Assembly: GCA_963734725.1 (NCBI GenBank)
Contig: CAVTIX010000016.1
Coordinates: forward strand, 83,023-147,022
DNA from: DASXKD01 sp963734725
Lineage (GTDB): Bacteria; Actinomycetota; Actinomycetes; Streptosporangiales; Streptosporangiaceae
Reading direction: 5' to 3'
DNA length: 64,000 nt
Part shown: positions 26,094-34,420 of the stretch, piece after piece
Layout of the letters: each line of letters opens with the position of its first letter
Position numbering within the stretch: the first letter of the stretch is position 1
The notes under the pieces: model-generated
The model's input: only the letters and a program-made list of their open reading frames with translations
Told to the model about the DNA's origin: nothing
Databases searched by the model: none
Translations under genes and position numbers: made by a program

Positions 26094-26181
26094 GACCCGC
26101 TCGTGGTCCTTTCTCCGGTCCGCATGGTCCGTCCCGACCAGCGTATGGCGGTACGACCTGGGCCAACGATGACAGCCGCGA

Positions 26182-26222
26182 GGTGTCAGCACGGTGTCGG
26201 CCGCCGACACCGTGCTGACACC
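26182..26222. promoter_or_regulatory. 41-bp perfect palindrome, probable response-regulator operator
   Basis: The left arm GGTGTCAGCACGGTGTCGGC (26182-26201) is mirrored exactly by the right arm ending at 26222, with one central base. Each arm contains two hexamers 11 bases apart (GGTGTC twice, then GACACC twice), the spacing at which OmpR-type regulators bind. It lies between the regulator (26093) and the ABC transporter (26282). Confidence 0.7.
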
Positions 26223-26281
26223 GCCGGTGGCATACAACCACTTGCGAACGCAGCGTCCGCCAACGACAAGGACGATGTCCG

Positions 26282-27214
26282 ATGGAAGCAACGATCGAAG
26301 TACGCGGCCTGCGCAAGAGCTTCGGCCCGGCGCTAGCGCTGGACGGCATGACGTTCACCGTCGCGCCCGGGCAGGTGACCGGGTTCATCGGGCCGAACGG
26401 CGCGGGCAAGACCACCACGATGCGGGTGATTCTCGGCCTGGACGCCCCCGACGCTGGCGCCGCGCTGGTCGCCGGGCGGCCGTATCAGGCGCTGCGCCGT
26501 CCGCTGACCCGGCTCGGGTCGCTGCTGGACGCGGCCGCGCTGCAACCAAGCCGCACCGGGCGTAACCACCTGCTCTGGCTGGCCCACTCCCAGGGCCTGG
26601 CGGCCGACCGGGTTGACGCGGTGCTCGGGCAGGCCGGGTTGGACAAGGCTGCCAGGCGCAAAGCGGGCGGCTATTCGCTGGGCATGCGGCAGCGGCTGGG
26701 GATCGCCGCCGCGCTGCTCGGCGACCCGCCGGCGCTGATGATGGACGAGCCGTTCAACGGCATGGACCCGGAAGGCATCATCTGGATGCGCGGGCTGCTC
26801 CGGTCCCTGGCCGCCGACGGCCGCGCGGTGCTGGTGTCCAGCCACCTGATGAGCGAACTGGAAGGCACGGCCGACCACCTGGTGATCGTCGGCCGGGGCC
26901 GGGTGCTCGCCGACACGCCCACCCGCGACCTGCTGGCCGCCGCGTCCGGCGACCGGGTCACGCTGCGCACCGCGGCGCCGGACCGGGCGGCCGCGGCGCT
27001 GGAGCGCGCAGGCGCCACGGCTACCACCGACGGCGCCACGGTGACCGCGTCCGGGCTGCCGCCGGAGAAGGTCGTGCTGCTGCTGGGCGAGAACGCGGTG
27101 CCGTTCTCCGAGGTGTCCGCGCACCGCGCCTCCCTCGAGGAGGCCTACCTGGAGCTCACCCGCGACGCGGTCGACTACCGCGCCGAGGACGCGCGCACGG
27201 AGGAAGCTCGATGA
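26282..27214 (+). CDS. ABC transporter ATP-binding protein
   Basis: A 310-residue ABC ATPase of the antibiotic/lantibiotic exporter type: Walker A GPNGAGKTTTM at about residues 41-51, signature YSLGMRQRLGIAAALL near 140, Walker B PALMMDEPFNGMDPEG near 160, switch His in VSSHLMSELE, then a C-terminal regulatory extension. Two permease genes follow. It is divergent from the two-component system, with the large palindrome between, so control by that system is likely. Its stop is overlapped by ATGA at 27211. Confidence 0.9.
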   Translation: MEATIEVRGLRKSFGPALALDGMTFTVAPGQVTGFIGPNGAGKTTTMRVILGLDAPDAGAALVAGRPYQALRRPLTRLGSLLDAAALQPSRTGRNHLLWLAHSQGLAADRVDAVLGQAGLDKAARRKAGGYSLGMRQRLGIAAALLGDPPALMMDEPFNGMDPEGIIWMRGLLRSLAADGRAVLVSSHLMSELEGTADHLVIVGRGRVLADTPTRDLLAAASGDRVTLRTAAPDRAAAALERAGATATTDGATVTASGLPPEKVVLLLGENAVPFSEVSAHRASLEEAYLELTRDAVDYRAEDARTEEAR

Positions 27215-27411
27215 GACATCCTTTGTCAACCACAGGCAGCAGCACGCCGCAGCAGCCGGGCCGAACACCGCAACGCTCCGCGCTGCGGTCCCGGCGGCGA
27301 GACTCGGCTGACCCGGGGGACAACCCCCGGACCCCCGCGCCTCCCGAAGCCAGCGCGCTGCCATCAGGCGCGCCTCCGGCACGACGTCCCGCGAGGGAGG
27401 CCATGAAATGA
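27211..27411 (+). CDS. Possible small coupled reading frame
   Basis: A 66-residue frame that overlaps the ATPase stop by four bases (ATGA at 27211) and the permease start by four bases (ATGA at 27408). That arrangement is usual for coupled genes, but the product is low-complexity (Pro, Arg, Ser) with no fold, and a good GGGAGG site for the permease lies inside it. It may be only a spacer that ribosomes pass through. Confidence 0.3.
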   Translation: MRHPLSTTGSSTPQQPGRTPQRSALRSRRRDSADPGDNPRTPAPPEASALPSGAPPARRPAREAMK

Positions 27412-29006
27412 CCACGACGATGACGCCGGCGCGCTCCGCCACCGCAAAGGACGACAAGGACGGCTTCGGGCGGCTGCTACACGCCGAGTGGACCAAGTTC
27501 CGCAGCGTACGCGGCTGGGTGATCGCCATGGTGATCGCCGCGGCGCTGACCGCGGGGGTCGGTCTTTACGCTGCCTCCGGGCCGCAGTCCGGCTGCCAGC
27601 CCGTCGGTTCCAATGGCCCCGTCGGCCCCCCGGTGCCGTGCCAGCCGTCCAACCCGGTGGGGCCGGGCGGCGAGGCGGTCAGTGACAGCTACTACTTCGT
27701 GCACCAGGCACTGCGCGGGAACGGCAGCATCACCGCCCGGGTGACCTCGCTGACCGGTCGCTCCTCGCCGCCGGGAGGCGGGATCGCGCCCGGGCCGAAC
27801 CCGGAGCAGAACTTCACCAGCGGCATCCAGCCCTGGGCCAAAGCAGGGATCATCGTCACCGCCAGCACCCGGCAGGGGTCGCCGTACGCGGCGATGATGG
27901 TCACCGGCGGTCACGGCGTGCGGATGCAGTACAACTACACGGGCGACACGCCTGGCCTGCCCGGGGCCGTCTCCGCCGCCTCGCCGCGCTGGCTGCGGCT
28001 GGTCAGGGCCGGCGACACGCTCACCGGGTACGACTCCGCCGACGGCACTCACTGGACCAGGGTCGGCGCCGTCCGCCTGGCCGGCCTGTCCCCCACGGTG
28101 CAGGCTGGTCCGTTCGCCACCTCACCCCCGTGGGTGCAGAGCCAGAACAGCGGCCTCACCGTGGCCACCGCGGTCTTCGACCACGTCAGCCTTCCGCACG
28201 CGGCGCCCGGCGGCGGATGGCGCGGCGTGAGCATCGGCGCACAGGCCCAGGAAGCGTCGTCCCTGCCGGGCCGGTTCCACGCCGCGGGCGGCACGTTCGC
28301 GGTGACCGGTTCCGGCGACATCGCCCCGGCCGGGCCCGGGCCCACGAACATCGGCATGCCCGCCGATGACGGCTTCGTCGGCGCGTTCGCCGGGCTGATC
28401 GTGGCGATCGTGGTGGGGGCTATGTTCATCACGGCCGAGTACCGGCGCGGCCTGATCGCCGTGACGCTCGCCGCGACCCCGGGTCGCGGCCGCGTCCTGG
28501 TGGCCAAGGCCGTGGTGATCGGCTTGGTCACGTTCGTGGCTGGGGCCATCGGGGCCGCACCGGTCATCCCGATCGGCGCCAGCCTGCTGCGCAGCCATGG
28601 CAACTACGTGTTCCCGGTGAGCGCGCTCACCGAGGTGCGCCTGATAACCGGGATCGCGGCGCTGCTCGCCGTGGCTTCGGTCCTCGCCCTGGCCGCTGGC
28701 ACGATCCTGCGGCACGCCGCCGGGGCCATCACCGCGGTCATCGCGCTCACCGTGGTGACCTACTTCTTCTCCGTGCCGCTGGCTGTGCTGCCCGCCGGCG
28801 CCGCGGACTGGCTGCTGCGGGTCACCCCGGCCGCCGGGTTCGCGATCCAGCAGTACGTCCCGGCGTACCCGCAGGTGAACAACGTGTACACGCCGCAGCA
28901 CGGCTATTTCCCGCTCGCGCCGTGGGCTGGGCTCGGCGTGCTGTGCCTGTGGGCCGCGGGCGCGCTCTGCCTGGCCACGGTCCTGCTCCGCCGGAGGGAC
29001 GCATGA
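27408..29006 (+). CDS. ABC-2-type permease with an inserted extracytoplasmic lectin-like domain
   Basis: A 532-residue permease. After a short cytoplasmic part (LLHAEWTKFRSVRGWVI) and the first membrane helix it has about 260 residues outside the membrane, reading like a concanavalin-type domain (SYYFVHQALRGNGSITARVT, AKAGIIVTAST, PRWLRLVRAGDTLTGYDS, DGTHWTRVGAV), similar to the DUF1349/regulation-of-enolase fold. Five membrane helices follow from about residue 320. The insertion is unusual for this class and could bind glycans or a peptide ligand. GGGAGG lies ahead of ATG 27408. Its stop overlaps the next permease start. Confidence 0.82.
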   Translation: MTTTMTPARSATAKDDKDGFGRLLHAEWTKFRSVRGWVIAMVIAAALTAGVGLYAASGPQSGCQPVGSNGPVGPPVPCQPSNPVGPGGEAVSDSYYFVHQALRGNGSITARVTSLTGRSSPPGGGIAPGPNPEQNFTSGIQPWAKAGIIVTASTRQGSPYAAMMVTGGHGVRMQYNYTGDTPGLPGAVSAASPRWLRLVRAGDTLTGYDSADGTHWTRVGAVRLAGLSPTVQAGPFATSPPWVQSQNSGLTVATAVFDHVSLPHAAPGGGWRGVSIGAQAQEASSLPGRFHAAGGTFAVTGSGDIAPAGPGPTNIGMPADDGFVGAFAGLIVAIVVGAMFITAEYRRGLIAVTLAATPGRGRVLVAKAVVIGLVTFVAGAIGAAPVIPIGASLLRSHGNYVFPVSALTEVRLITGIAALLAVASVLALAAGTILRHAAGAITAVIALTVVTYFFSVPLAVLPAGAADWLLRVTPAAGFAIQQYVPAYPQVNNVYTPQHGYFPLAPWAGLGVLCLWAAGALCLATVLLRRRDA

Positions 29007-29782
29007 GCGAGGCGCTGCGCGCGGAGTGGACCAAGTTGCGGACGCTGCCGGGCACCGGGTGGCTGCTGCTCGGCGTGGTCGCGGCGACCGTGATCATCAG
29101 CGCGACGGTGTCGGCGGCCGTGTCCTGCTCGTCCCCGGCCGCCTGCCACGTCGATATCACCAAGCTCAGCCTCACCGGGACCTACTTCGGCCAGGCGGTT
29201 GTGGCCATCGTGGCCGTGCTGGCGGTCGGCGGCGAGTACGGCACCGGCATGATCGCCACCACCCTGGCCGCGATGCCGCACCGGACCACGGTGCTGGCCG
29301 CCAAGGCCGCCGTGGTCACCGCGGCGACGCTGGCGGCCGGCGCCCTCGCCGTGCTTGGCTCGGTGCTGGCCGGGCGGCTGATCCTGCCCGGCCACGGGTA
29401 CACCCCGGCGAACGGTTACCCGGTGCTATCGCTGGCCGACGGGACGGTGCTGCGCGCCGCCGCCGGGACCGTGCTCTACCTGGCCCTGATCGCGCTGCTC
29501 AGCCTGGGCATAGCCACCGCGGTGCGCGATTCCGCCGTGGCCATCGGCTCGGTGCTCGGCCTGCTGTACCTGTTCCCGATCCTCGCCCAGGTGGTGGGCA
29601 GCCCGGGAGTCGCGCGGCACGTGCAGCAGATCGGGCCGATGACCGCCGGGCTGGAGATCCAGGCCAGCACCGGGCTGGCTCACCTGCCAATCGGCCCGTG
29701 GGCAGGGCTTGGCGTGCTCGCGGCCTGGGCGGCCGCCGCGCTCCTGGCCGGCGCGCTGGTGCTGCGCGCGAGGGACGCGTGA
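29003..29782 (+). CDS. ABC-2-type permease
   Basis: A 259-residue permease with six predicted membrane helices and the same start motif as the previous one (ALRAEWTKLRTLPGTGWLL), but without the large outside domain; its first loop is short with a Cys pair (VSCSSPAACHV). The second helix pair has the conserved VLAVGGEYGTGMIATTLAA. It overlaps the preceding stop by four bases (ATGA), with GGAGGGACGC as ribosome site. It probably pairs with the larger permease and the ATPase to form the exporter. The following 146 bases show no gene. Confidence 0.87.
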   Translation: MSEALRAEWTKLRTLPGTGWLLLGVVAATVIISATVSAAVSCSSPAACHVDITKLSLTGTYFGQAVVAIVAVLAVGGEYGTGMIATTLAAMPHRTTVLAAKAAVVTAATLAAGALAVLGSVLAGRLILPGHGYTPANGYPVLSLADGTVLRAAAGTVLYLALIALLSLGIATAVRDSAVAIGSVLGLLYLFPILAQVVGSPGVARHVQQIGPMTAGLEIQASTGLAHLPIGPWAGLGVLAAWAAAALLAGALVLRARDA

Positions 29783-29928
29783 TGCCGGGCGTCGTTGCGC
29801 ATCAAATCGCGGCGCGGGCGTGACCGCCCTTCTCCCCTGCGCGGCAACGGCCCGTGCATTGGCCGGCCATTTTCGTGCGGCCTTTCCCGGCGGGGAATGG
29901 CGGGCCGGGACGGAGTGTTGCCGCGATC

Positions 29929-30561
29929 ATGACAGCACAGCCGGCTGAACGCGAAACCGTACAGTTCTGGTTCGACCCGGTGTGTCCCTGGGCCTGGATC
30001 ACCTCCCGCTGGATACTGGAGGTTGAGCAGGTCCGGCCGGTGCAGACCGAGTGGCGGATCATGTCGCTCGCCTACCTGAACCTGACCCAGCATGAGGGCC
30101 AAGGGCTGAGCGAGGACTACCTGGAGCGGATGAGCCGGGCCTGGACGCCGGTTCGGATCTGCGCCGCGGCCGCCCAGCACAGCGGCCCGGAGGTGCTGGG
30201 CCCGCTGTACACCGCCATCGGCACCCGGCTGCACAATGAGGGGCGCCGGGAAGACCCCGAGGTGATACCCGAGGCCCTCGCCGAGGTGGGGCTGCCCGCT
30301 TCGCTGGCCGAAGCCGCGGTGAGCACCGAGTTCGACGAGCACATCAAGGCCTCGCATCACGAGGCCTTCGACGCCGTCGGGCTGGATGTTGGCACGCCGG
30401 TCGTCCGGATCCGCGGCAACACCATCTTCGGCCCGGTCATCACCCCCATTCCCCGGGGCGAGGCCGCCGGGCGCCTCTTCGACGGAGTCGCGCTGGTGAC
30501 CGAGGCGGACGGCTTCTTCGAGCTGAAGCGGACCCGGGACCGCAAGCCCTCCTTCGACTGA
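29929..30561 (+). CDS. Mycothiol-dependent nitroreductase/DsbA-family protein (Rv2466c type)
   Basis: A 210-residue thioredoxin-fold protein. The N terminus has QFWFDPVCPWAWITSRW, whose CPWA active site is that of Mycobacterium Rv2466c, a mycothiol-dependent reductase that acts in oxidative stress and activates nitro prodrugs. The cis-Pro loop is in VGTPVVRIRGNTIFGPV. The helical insertion between them matches the DsbA-like fold, and the length fits. ATG 29929 is the only start close to the homology; upstream of it the frame stays open without family similarity. It stands alone. Confidence 0.88.
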   Translation: MTAQPAERETVQFWFDPVCPWAWITSRWILEVEQVRPVQTEWRIMSLAYLNLTQHEGQGLSEDYLERMSRAWTPVRICAAAAQHSGPEVLGPLYTAIGTRLHNEGRREDPEVIPEALAEVGLPASLAEAAVSTEFDEHIKASHHEAFDAVGLDVGTPVVRIRGNTIFGPVITPIPRGEAAGRLFDGVALVTEADGFFELKRTRDRKPSFD

Positions 30562-30650
30562 GGCCCTCCGCGCCAGCGCACCCATCGCCCACCTGACGGG
30601 CCGCGCCGCCGCGCGCTGGCGCGGATCCATCAGGACCGCGCCGTTAGCTG

Positions 30651-30667
30651 AGCCGCGTAGCGCGGCT
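30651..30667. terminator. Small hairpin between transcripts
   Basis: AGCCGCG and CGCGGCT with a TAG loop, about 90 bases after the nitroreductase stop. A weak terminator; no gene is visible in 30562-30776. Confidence 0.4.
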
Positions 30668-30776
30668 TAAGGGAATGTCCTTGTGGCGCTTCTTGCCGTA
30701 CCCGGCCTGTCGGTGCGAAGGTCGATCCGGCAAGTATGGCCGACCCTGTTAATCCCGGGGAACAAGGAGGATGGCG

Positions 30777-31307
30777 ATGCGAAGGTACCTCGTTTTGTCG
30801 GTGCTCGGCGCGTGTCTGTTGGTGTTCGTGCCGGGGACGACTGCCTTCGCCGGCAGCAGCACGTACTACGCCGGCAAGAACTCACAGGGCCAAAAGCTCC
30901 TGTTCAGCGTGGATCAGACCGCGCACGGGCCAAGATTTGACCCATTCTTTACTAACATGACCGCCCGCTGCCCGGTAACGGGCGACGTGATTCAAGTCGG
31001 GTTCAGCTTCGGGGGGTTCCAGGTTCCGATCAAGAATGGGAAGTTCAGCCTGCGGTTGAACGACCTCACCGATATTTTCACCTGGAACGGGACCGTCACA
31101 CCCAAGAAAGCAACGGGGACGGAATCCTTCGACCTGGCCGCCTTCGACAACCAGAAGGGCCTGCAGGACTGCACCACGGGTTCGCTCCGCTGGACTGCCC
31201 AGGCTCTTGTCCCGGCTGCCACGAAGGCCGCCGCTCCGCGCGCCTCTTACCGCGTGAACATCACCAAGGCGGCTGACGGCTCGGTGCACTTCAGCCTCAC
31301 CCACTGA
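30777..31307 (+). CDS. Secreted protein of unknown function
   Basis: A 176-residue protein with a typical signal peptide (MRRYLVLSVLGACLLVFVPG, cleavage near AFAGS). The mature part looks like an all-beta domain with one Cys pair (ARCPVTG and LQDCTTG). I recognise no family. ATG 30777 is chosen because AAGGAGG is then seven bases away; the ATG at 30771 would be directly on it. It is followed by a strong terminator. Confidence 0.72.
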   Translation: MRRYLVLSVLGACLLVFVPGTTAFAGSSTYYAGKNSQGQKLLFSVDQTAHGPRFDPFFTNMTARCPVTGDVIQVGFSFGGFQVPIKNGKFSLRLNDLTDIFTWNGTVTPKKATGTESFDLAAFDNQKGLQDCTTGSLRWTAQALVPAATKAAAPRASYRVNITKAADGSVHFSLTH

Positions 31308-31330
31308 CGAGATCATCTAGGCAGGAACCC

Positions 31331-31363
31331 GCCAGCCCGGGGAGACCCTCTCCCCGGGCTGGC
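31331..31363 (+). terminator. Strong hairpin terminator
   Basis: A perfect 15-bp stem, GCCAGCCCGGGGAGA with its exact complement, and a 3-base loop, 24 bases after the stop at 31307. A -10-like CATAGTTA for the next gene starts right at its end. Confidence 0.85.
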
Positions 31364-31376
31364 ATAGTTACACACC

Positions 31377-32174
31377 ATGGGCACGCAGGTAGACCACCTC
31401 AGCCACCTGGCGCAGGAGTCCGCGCGGTTCGCGGAGGCGATCCGGCAGGCGCCGCCGGAAGCGCCCGTGCCGACCTGCCCCGGCTGGAACGCCGACGACC
31501 TGCTCTGGCACCTCGCCAAGGTGCAGTACTTCTGGGGCACGGTGGTGCGCGAGGGCCTGGCGGGTGACAAGGCCGACGAACTCACCCCGGAGCGCCCCGG
31601 GGACCGGGACGGCCTGCTCGCGTTCTACGAGGATGCGAGCGGCCGCCTTGGGCGGGTCCTCGCGGCGACCGCACCCGAGGCGGCGGCCTGGACCTGGTCG
31701 CTGGAGAATACGGCCGGGTTCATCCGCCGCCGCCAGGCGCACGAAGCGCTCATCCACCGGGTGGACGCGGAACTGGTCACTGGGCGCCGCTCCCCCATCG
31801 ACCCGCTGCTCGGCGCGGACGGAGTGGATGAGGCCCTGCGGGTGATGTACGGCATGGTGCCCGACTGGGCCAAGTTCACCCCCGATCACTCGAAGACATT
31901 GCGCCTGCTGGCCGCCGACACCGGCCACACCTGGTTCGTCACGCTCGGCCGGTTCACCGGCGCCGACCCAGACAGCGGCGCCAGTTACGACGAGCCCGAC
32001 ATCCAGGCCGCCATGGCGGACCCCGGCCAGCCAGCCGGCGCCGAGATCAGCGGCGATGCCGCCGACCTGGACTGCTGGCTGTGGCACCGCCCTTCGCTGG
32101 GACACCTCCAGCGCAGCGGCGACCTGGGCATCCTGGATGACTTCGAGGCAGCCATCGGCCCGGGCATCAACTGA
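31377..32174 (+). CDS. Mycothiol-dependent maleylpyruvate isomerase-family protein
   Basis: A 265-residue protein of the TIGR03083 group: N-terminal DinB-like four-helix bundle with CPGWNADDLLWHLAKVQYFW and RRRQAHEALIHRVDAEL supplying the His/Glu/His metal site, then a C-terminal SCP2-like part ending DCWLWHRPS. Members use mycothiol as a cofactor or carry out thiol transfer. Specific substrate unknown. Only 13 bases separate the terminator stem from the ATG, and a -10-like box fills them, so the mRNA is probably leaderless. Confidence 0.88.
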   Translation: MGTQVDHLSHLAQESARFAEAIRQAPPEAPVPTCPGWNADDLLWHLAKVQYFWGTVVREGLAGDKADELTPERPGDRDGLLAFYEDASGRLGRVLAATAPEAAAWTWSLENTAGFIRRRQAHEALIHRVDAELVTGRRSPIDPLLGADGVDEALRVMYGMVPDWAKFTPDHSKTLRLLAADTGHTWFVTLGRFTGADPDSGASYDEPDIQAAMADPGQPAGAEISGDAADLDCWLWHRPSLGHLQRSGDLGILDDFEAAIGPGIN

Positions 32175-32248
32175 ACCCGCGGCCGGAACGGGTGGGACGG
32201 CAGGCCGCTGCCTTGGTGCTGATCCGCCGCGCAGGTTGCGGCGCCGCG

Positions 32249-33208
32249 CTAGGTCAGGTACGGGAGCCCAGGATGACCAAACAAGCCAGGTAGCCCGCCG
32301 GTATGCAGGAAAACGGTACGGTCCCCGGGCTTGATCCGCCCGTCGGCGACGAGCGCCGCCAGGCCGGCCAGCGCCCGCGCCGTGTAGGTGGGGTCGAGGA
32401 AGATGCCCTCGGTGCGGGCGGCCAGCGGCATCGCCACGGCAGCGCCCGGGGCCAGCGCGGCGTAACCAGCGCCCACCTGACCCCCGTCGATCTGCAGCCT
32501 GGCCCGCGGCACGTGCCCGCCCGGCATTCCGTCGAGAAGCTCGTCCAGCGTGGCGCGCGGGTCGGGCACGGCGCCGGCGTCAATGCCGATGACCCGCTCG
32601 GCGCCGAGGCAGGCAACCAGGCCGGCCATCGTCCCGCCGGAGCCGAACGCGACCACGACATGGTCAAGGCCGGGAACCTGAGCGAGCAGCTCGGTCCCGC
32701 AGTCCACGTAACCGAGGGCAGCGAAGGAGGTCGAGCCGCCGAACGGGATGACGTAGGGCACGCCGCCGCCGTCCCGCACGCGCTGGGCCTGGCGGTCGAC
32801 CTCGCGGCGGACCCGATCCGGCGCAGGGTCCGCGACCCAGGCGAGCTCCGCCCCGGCCAGCCGATCCAGGGCCAGGTTGCCCTGGAGTGCGCCGGGCCGC
32901 TCCCCTTCGAGCACCAGGACGGACCCCATTCCCAGGCGCGCCGCAACGGCCGCCGTCAGCCGCGCATGGTTGCTCTGCGGCGCGCCCGTGGTGATCAGCG
33001 CCGTCGCGCTGGCGGCGAGCGCCTGGGCGCCGGTGTACCGCAGCTTGCGGAGCTTGTTCCCGCCGCCGCCGAGCCCGGTCAGGTCGTCGCGCTTGATCCA
33101 CAAGGCGTCCGCCGCCAGGCCGATCGCCGCGGCCAGGCGGGGAGCCGGCTCCACCGGCGTGGGCCAGGTCCCCAGTTCGATCGGCGCTGGCCGCGCATCG
33201 GCTGGCAC
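32249..33208 (-). CDS. PLP-dependent D-cysteine desulfhydrase/ACC deaminase family enzyme
   Basis: A 319-residue fold-type II PLP enzyme. The cofactor lysine is in GLGGGGNKLRKLRY at about residue 52, followed by TGAPQSNHARLTAAVAARLG, the family's substrate loop, and AFGSGGTMAGLVA for phosphate binding; FLHTGGLPGLFG closes the site. Members deaminate D-cysteine, ACC or L-cysteate; the sequence alone does not tell which. GTG 33208 has TAGTCT exactly six bases upstream and no ribosome site. It is divergent from the sigma factor gene, 63 bases apart, and faces the mycothiol enzyme tail-to-tail. Confidence 0.88.
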   Translation of the reverse strand: MPADARPAPIELGTWPTPVEPAPRLAAAIGLAADALWIKRDDLTGLGGGGNKLRKLRYTGAQALAASATALITTGAPQSNHARLTAAVAARLGMGSVLVLEGERPGALQGNLALDRLAGAELAWVADPAPDRVRREVDRQAQRVRDGGGVPYVIPFGGSTSFAALGYVDCGTELLAQVPGLDHVVVAFGSGGTMAGLVACLGAERVIGIDAGAVPDPRATLDELLDGMPGGHVPRARLQIDGGQVGAGYAALAPGAAVAMPLAARTEGIFLDPTYTARALAGLAALVADGRIKPGDRTVFLHTGGLPGLFGHPGLPYLT

Positions 33209-33220
33209 GGCTGGAGACTA
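33209..33220 (-). promoter_or_regulatory. Leaderless -10 box for the PLP enzyme
   Basis: TAGTCT (33220 to 33215), then CCAGCC, then GTG 33208. Confidence 0.55.
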
Positions 33221-33259
33221 CCTCGCCGGGCACGGCCGCTGAGTGACCGACCGGCGGGC

Positions 33260-33271
33260 TACCGTTGTGCC
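33260..33271 (+). promoter_or_regulatory. Leaderless -10 box for the sigma factor
   Basis: TACCGT (33260-33265), then six bases, then ATG 33272. Confidence 0.55.
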
Positions 33272-34348
33272 ATGACCGCTGCGCCACGTGCCCGGGACGA
33301 CGAGCAGGCGCTGCTCCGGCTGGCCGCCGACGGCGACGAGGGCGCGTTCCGTGAGCTGGTCGAGCCGTACCGTGCCGAACTGCGCGCCCACTGCTACCGG
33401 ATGCTGGGCTCGCTGCACGACGCCGACGACGCGCTTCAGGATGCGATGCTCCGCGCCTGGCGTGGCCTGGCCGGGTTCGAGGGCCGCGGTTCGGTCCGCT
33501 CCTGGCTTTACTCCATCGCGACCAACGCGGCGGTGGACATCACCAGGCACCGGTCCCGGCGGGAGCTGCCGGTCAACTTCGGCCCGGCCGCCGGACCGGG
33601 GGGCCGCGTGGCGGCGCCGGTGGCGGACCCGGTCTGGCTGGAGCCCTACCCGGACCGGTGGCTGACGGGCGACGTCGGCGCCTCGCCCGAGGCACGGTAC
33701 GAGCAGCGCGAAAGCGTGGAGCTCGCGTTCCTGGTGGCGCTGCAGCGGCTGCCGCCGCGCCAGCGCGCCGTGCTCATCCTGCGCGACGTGATGGGCTTCT
33801 CCGCCTCGGAGATATCCACCCAGCTGGGCGCCTCGGTGCCGTCGGTGAACAGCGCGCTGCAGCGGGCGCGCGCCTCGGCCCACCGGGACCTGCCCGCGCG
33901 GCGCCAGCAGTCGGTCTTGCGCGAACTCGGCGACCAGCGCACCAGGGCGCTCGTGCGGCAATACAGCGATGCCATCGAACGCGGTGACGCCGACACGCTG
34001 ATCAGCATGCTCACCGAGGACGCGACCTGGTCCATGCCACCGGCCCCCACCTGGTTCCAGGGCCTGCCGTCGATCAGGGAGTGGCTTGTCCGGGATCCGC
34101 TGCCGCTGCGCTGGAAGCACCAGCCGGCCTGGTCGAACGGGCAGCTCGCGGTCGGCTGCTACATCTTCGACCAGGACAAGGGCAGCTACCTCCCAGCCGT
34201 TATCGACGTGCTGACCCTGGCTGGCGAGAAGATCTCCGCGGTCACCGCCTTCTTGGCCGCCGACGTGGCGGGCGTCCCGCGGGACGGCGGCCAGGGATCC
34301 GGCGAAGAGTTCTTTGCCCGCTTCGGCCTGCCCGCCGAGCTCACCTGA
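33272..34348 (+). CDS. ECF sigma factor with SnoaL-like C terminus (TIGR02960 type)
   Basis: A 358-residue sigma-70-family factor. Region 2 is AHCYRMLGSLHDADDALQDA with SVRSWLYSIATNAAVDITRH; region 4 is LQRLPPRQRAVLILRDVMGF with SASEISTQLGASVPSVNSAL. An extra domain from about residue 215 (YSDAIERGDADTLISMLTED) is a SnoaL/NTF2-like fold, known in large ECF groups to regulate the core. No anti-sigma gene lies next to it, which fits those self-contained groups. The frame remains open far upstream over the PLP gene, but ATG 33272 matches family starts and a leaderless box. Confidence 0.9.
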   Translation: MTAAPRARDDEQALLRLAADGDEGAFRELVEPYRAELRAHCYRMLGSLHDADDALQDAMLRAWRGLAGFEGRGSVRSWLYSIATNAAVDITRHRSRRELPVNFGPAAGPGGRVAAPVADPVWLEPYPDRWLTGDVGASPEARYEQRESVELAFLVALQRLPPRQRAVLILRDVMGFSASEISTQLGASVPSVNSALQRARASAHRDLPARRQQSVLRELGDQRTRALVRQYSDAIERGDADTLISMLTEDATWSMPPAPTWFQGLPSIREWLVRDPLPLRWKHQPAWSNGQLAVGCYIFDQDKGSYLPAVIDVLTLAGEKISAVTAFLAADVAGVPRDGGQGSGEEFFARFGLPAELT

Positions 34349-34420
34349 CGCGCCCGCCGGGCGCCCCTCGCCGGCCCCGCACCCGGACGGTGGCGCACGC
34401 CGCTGGTAGGTTCGGCCCTA

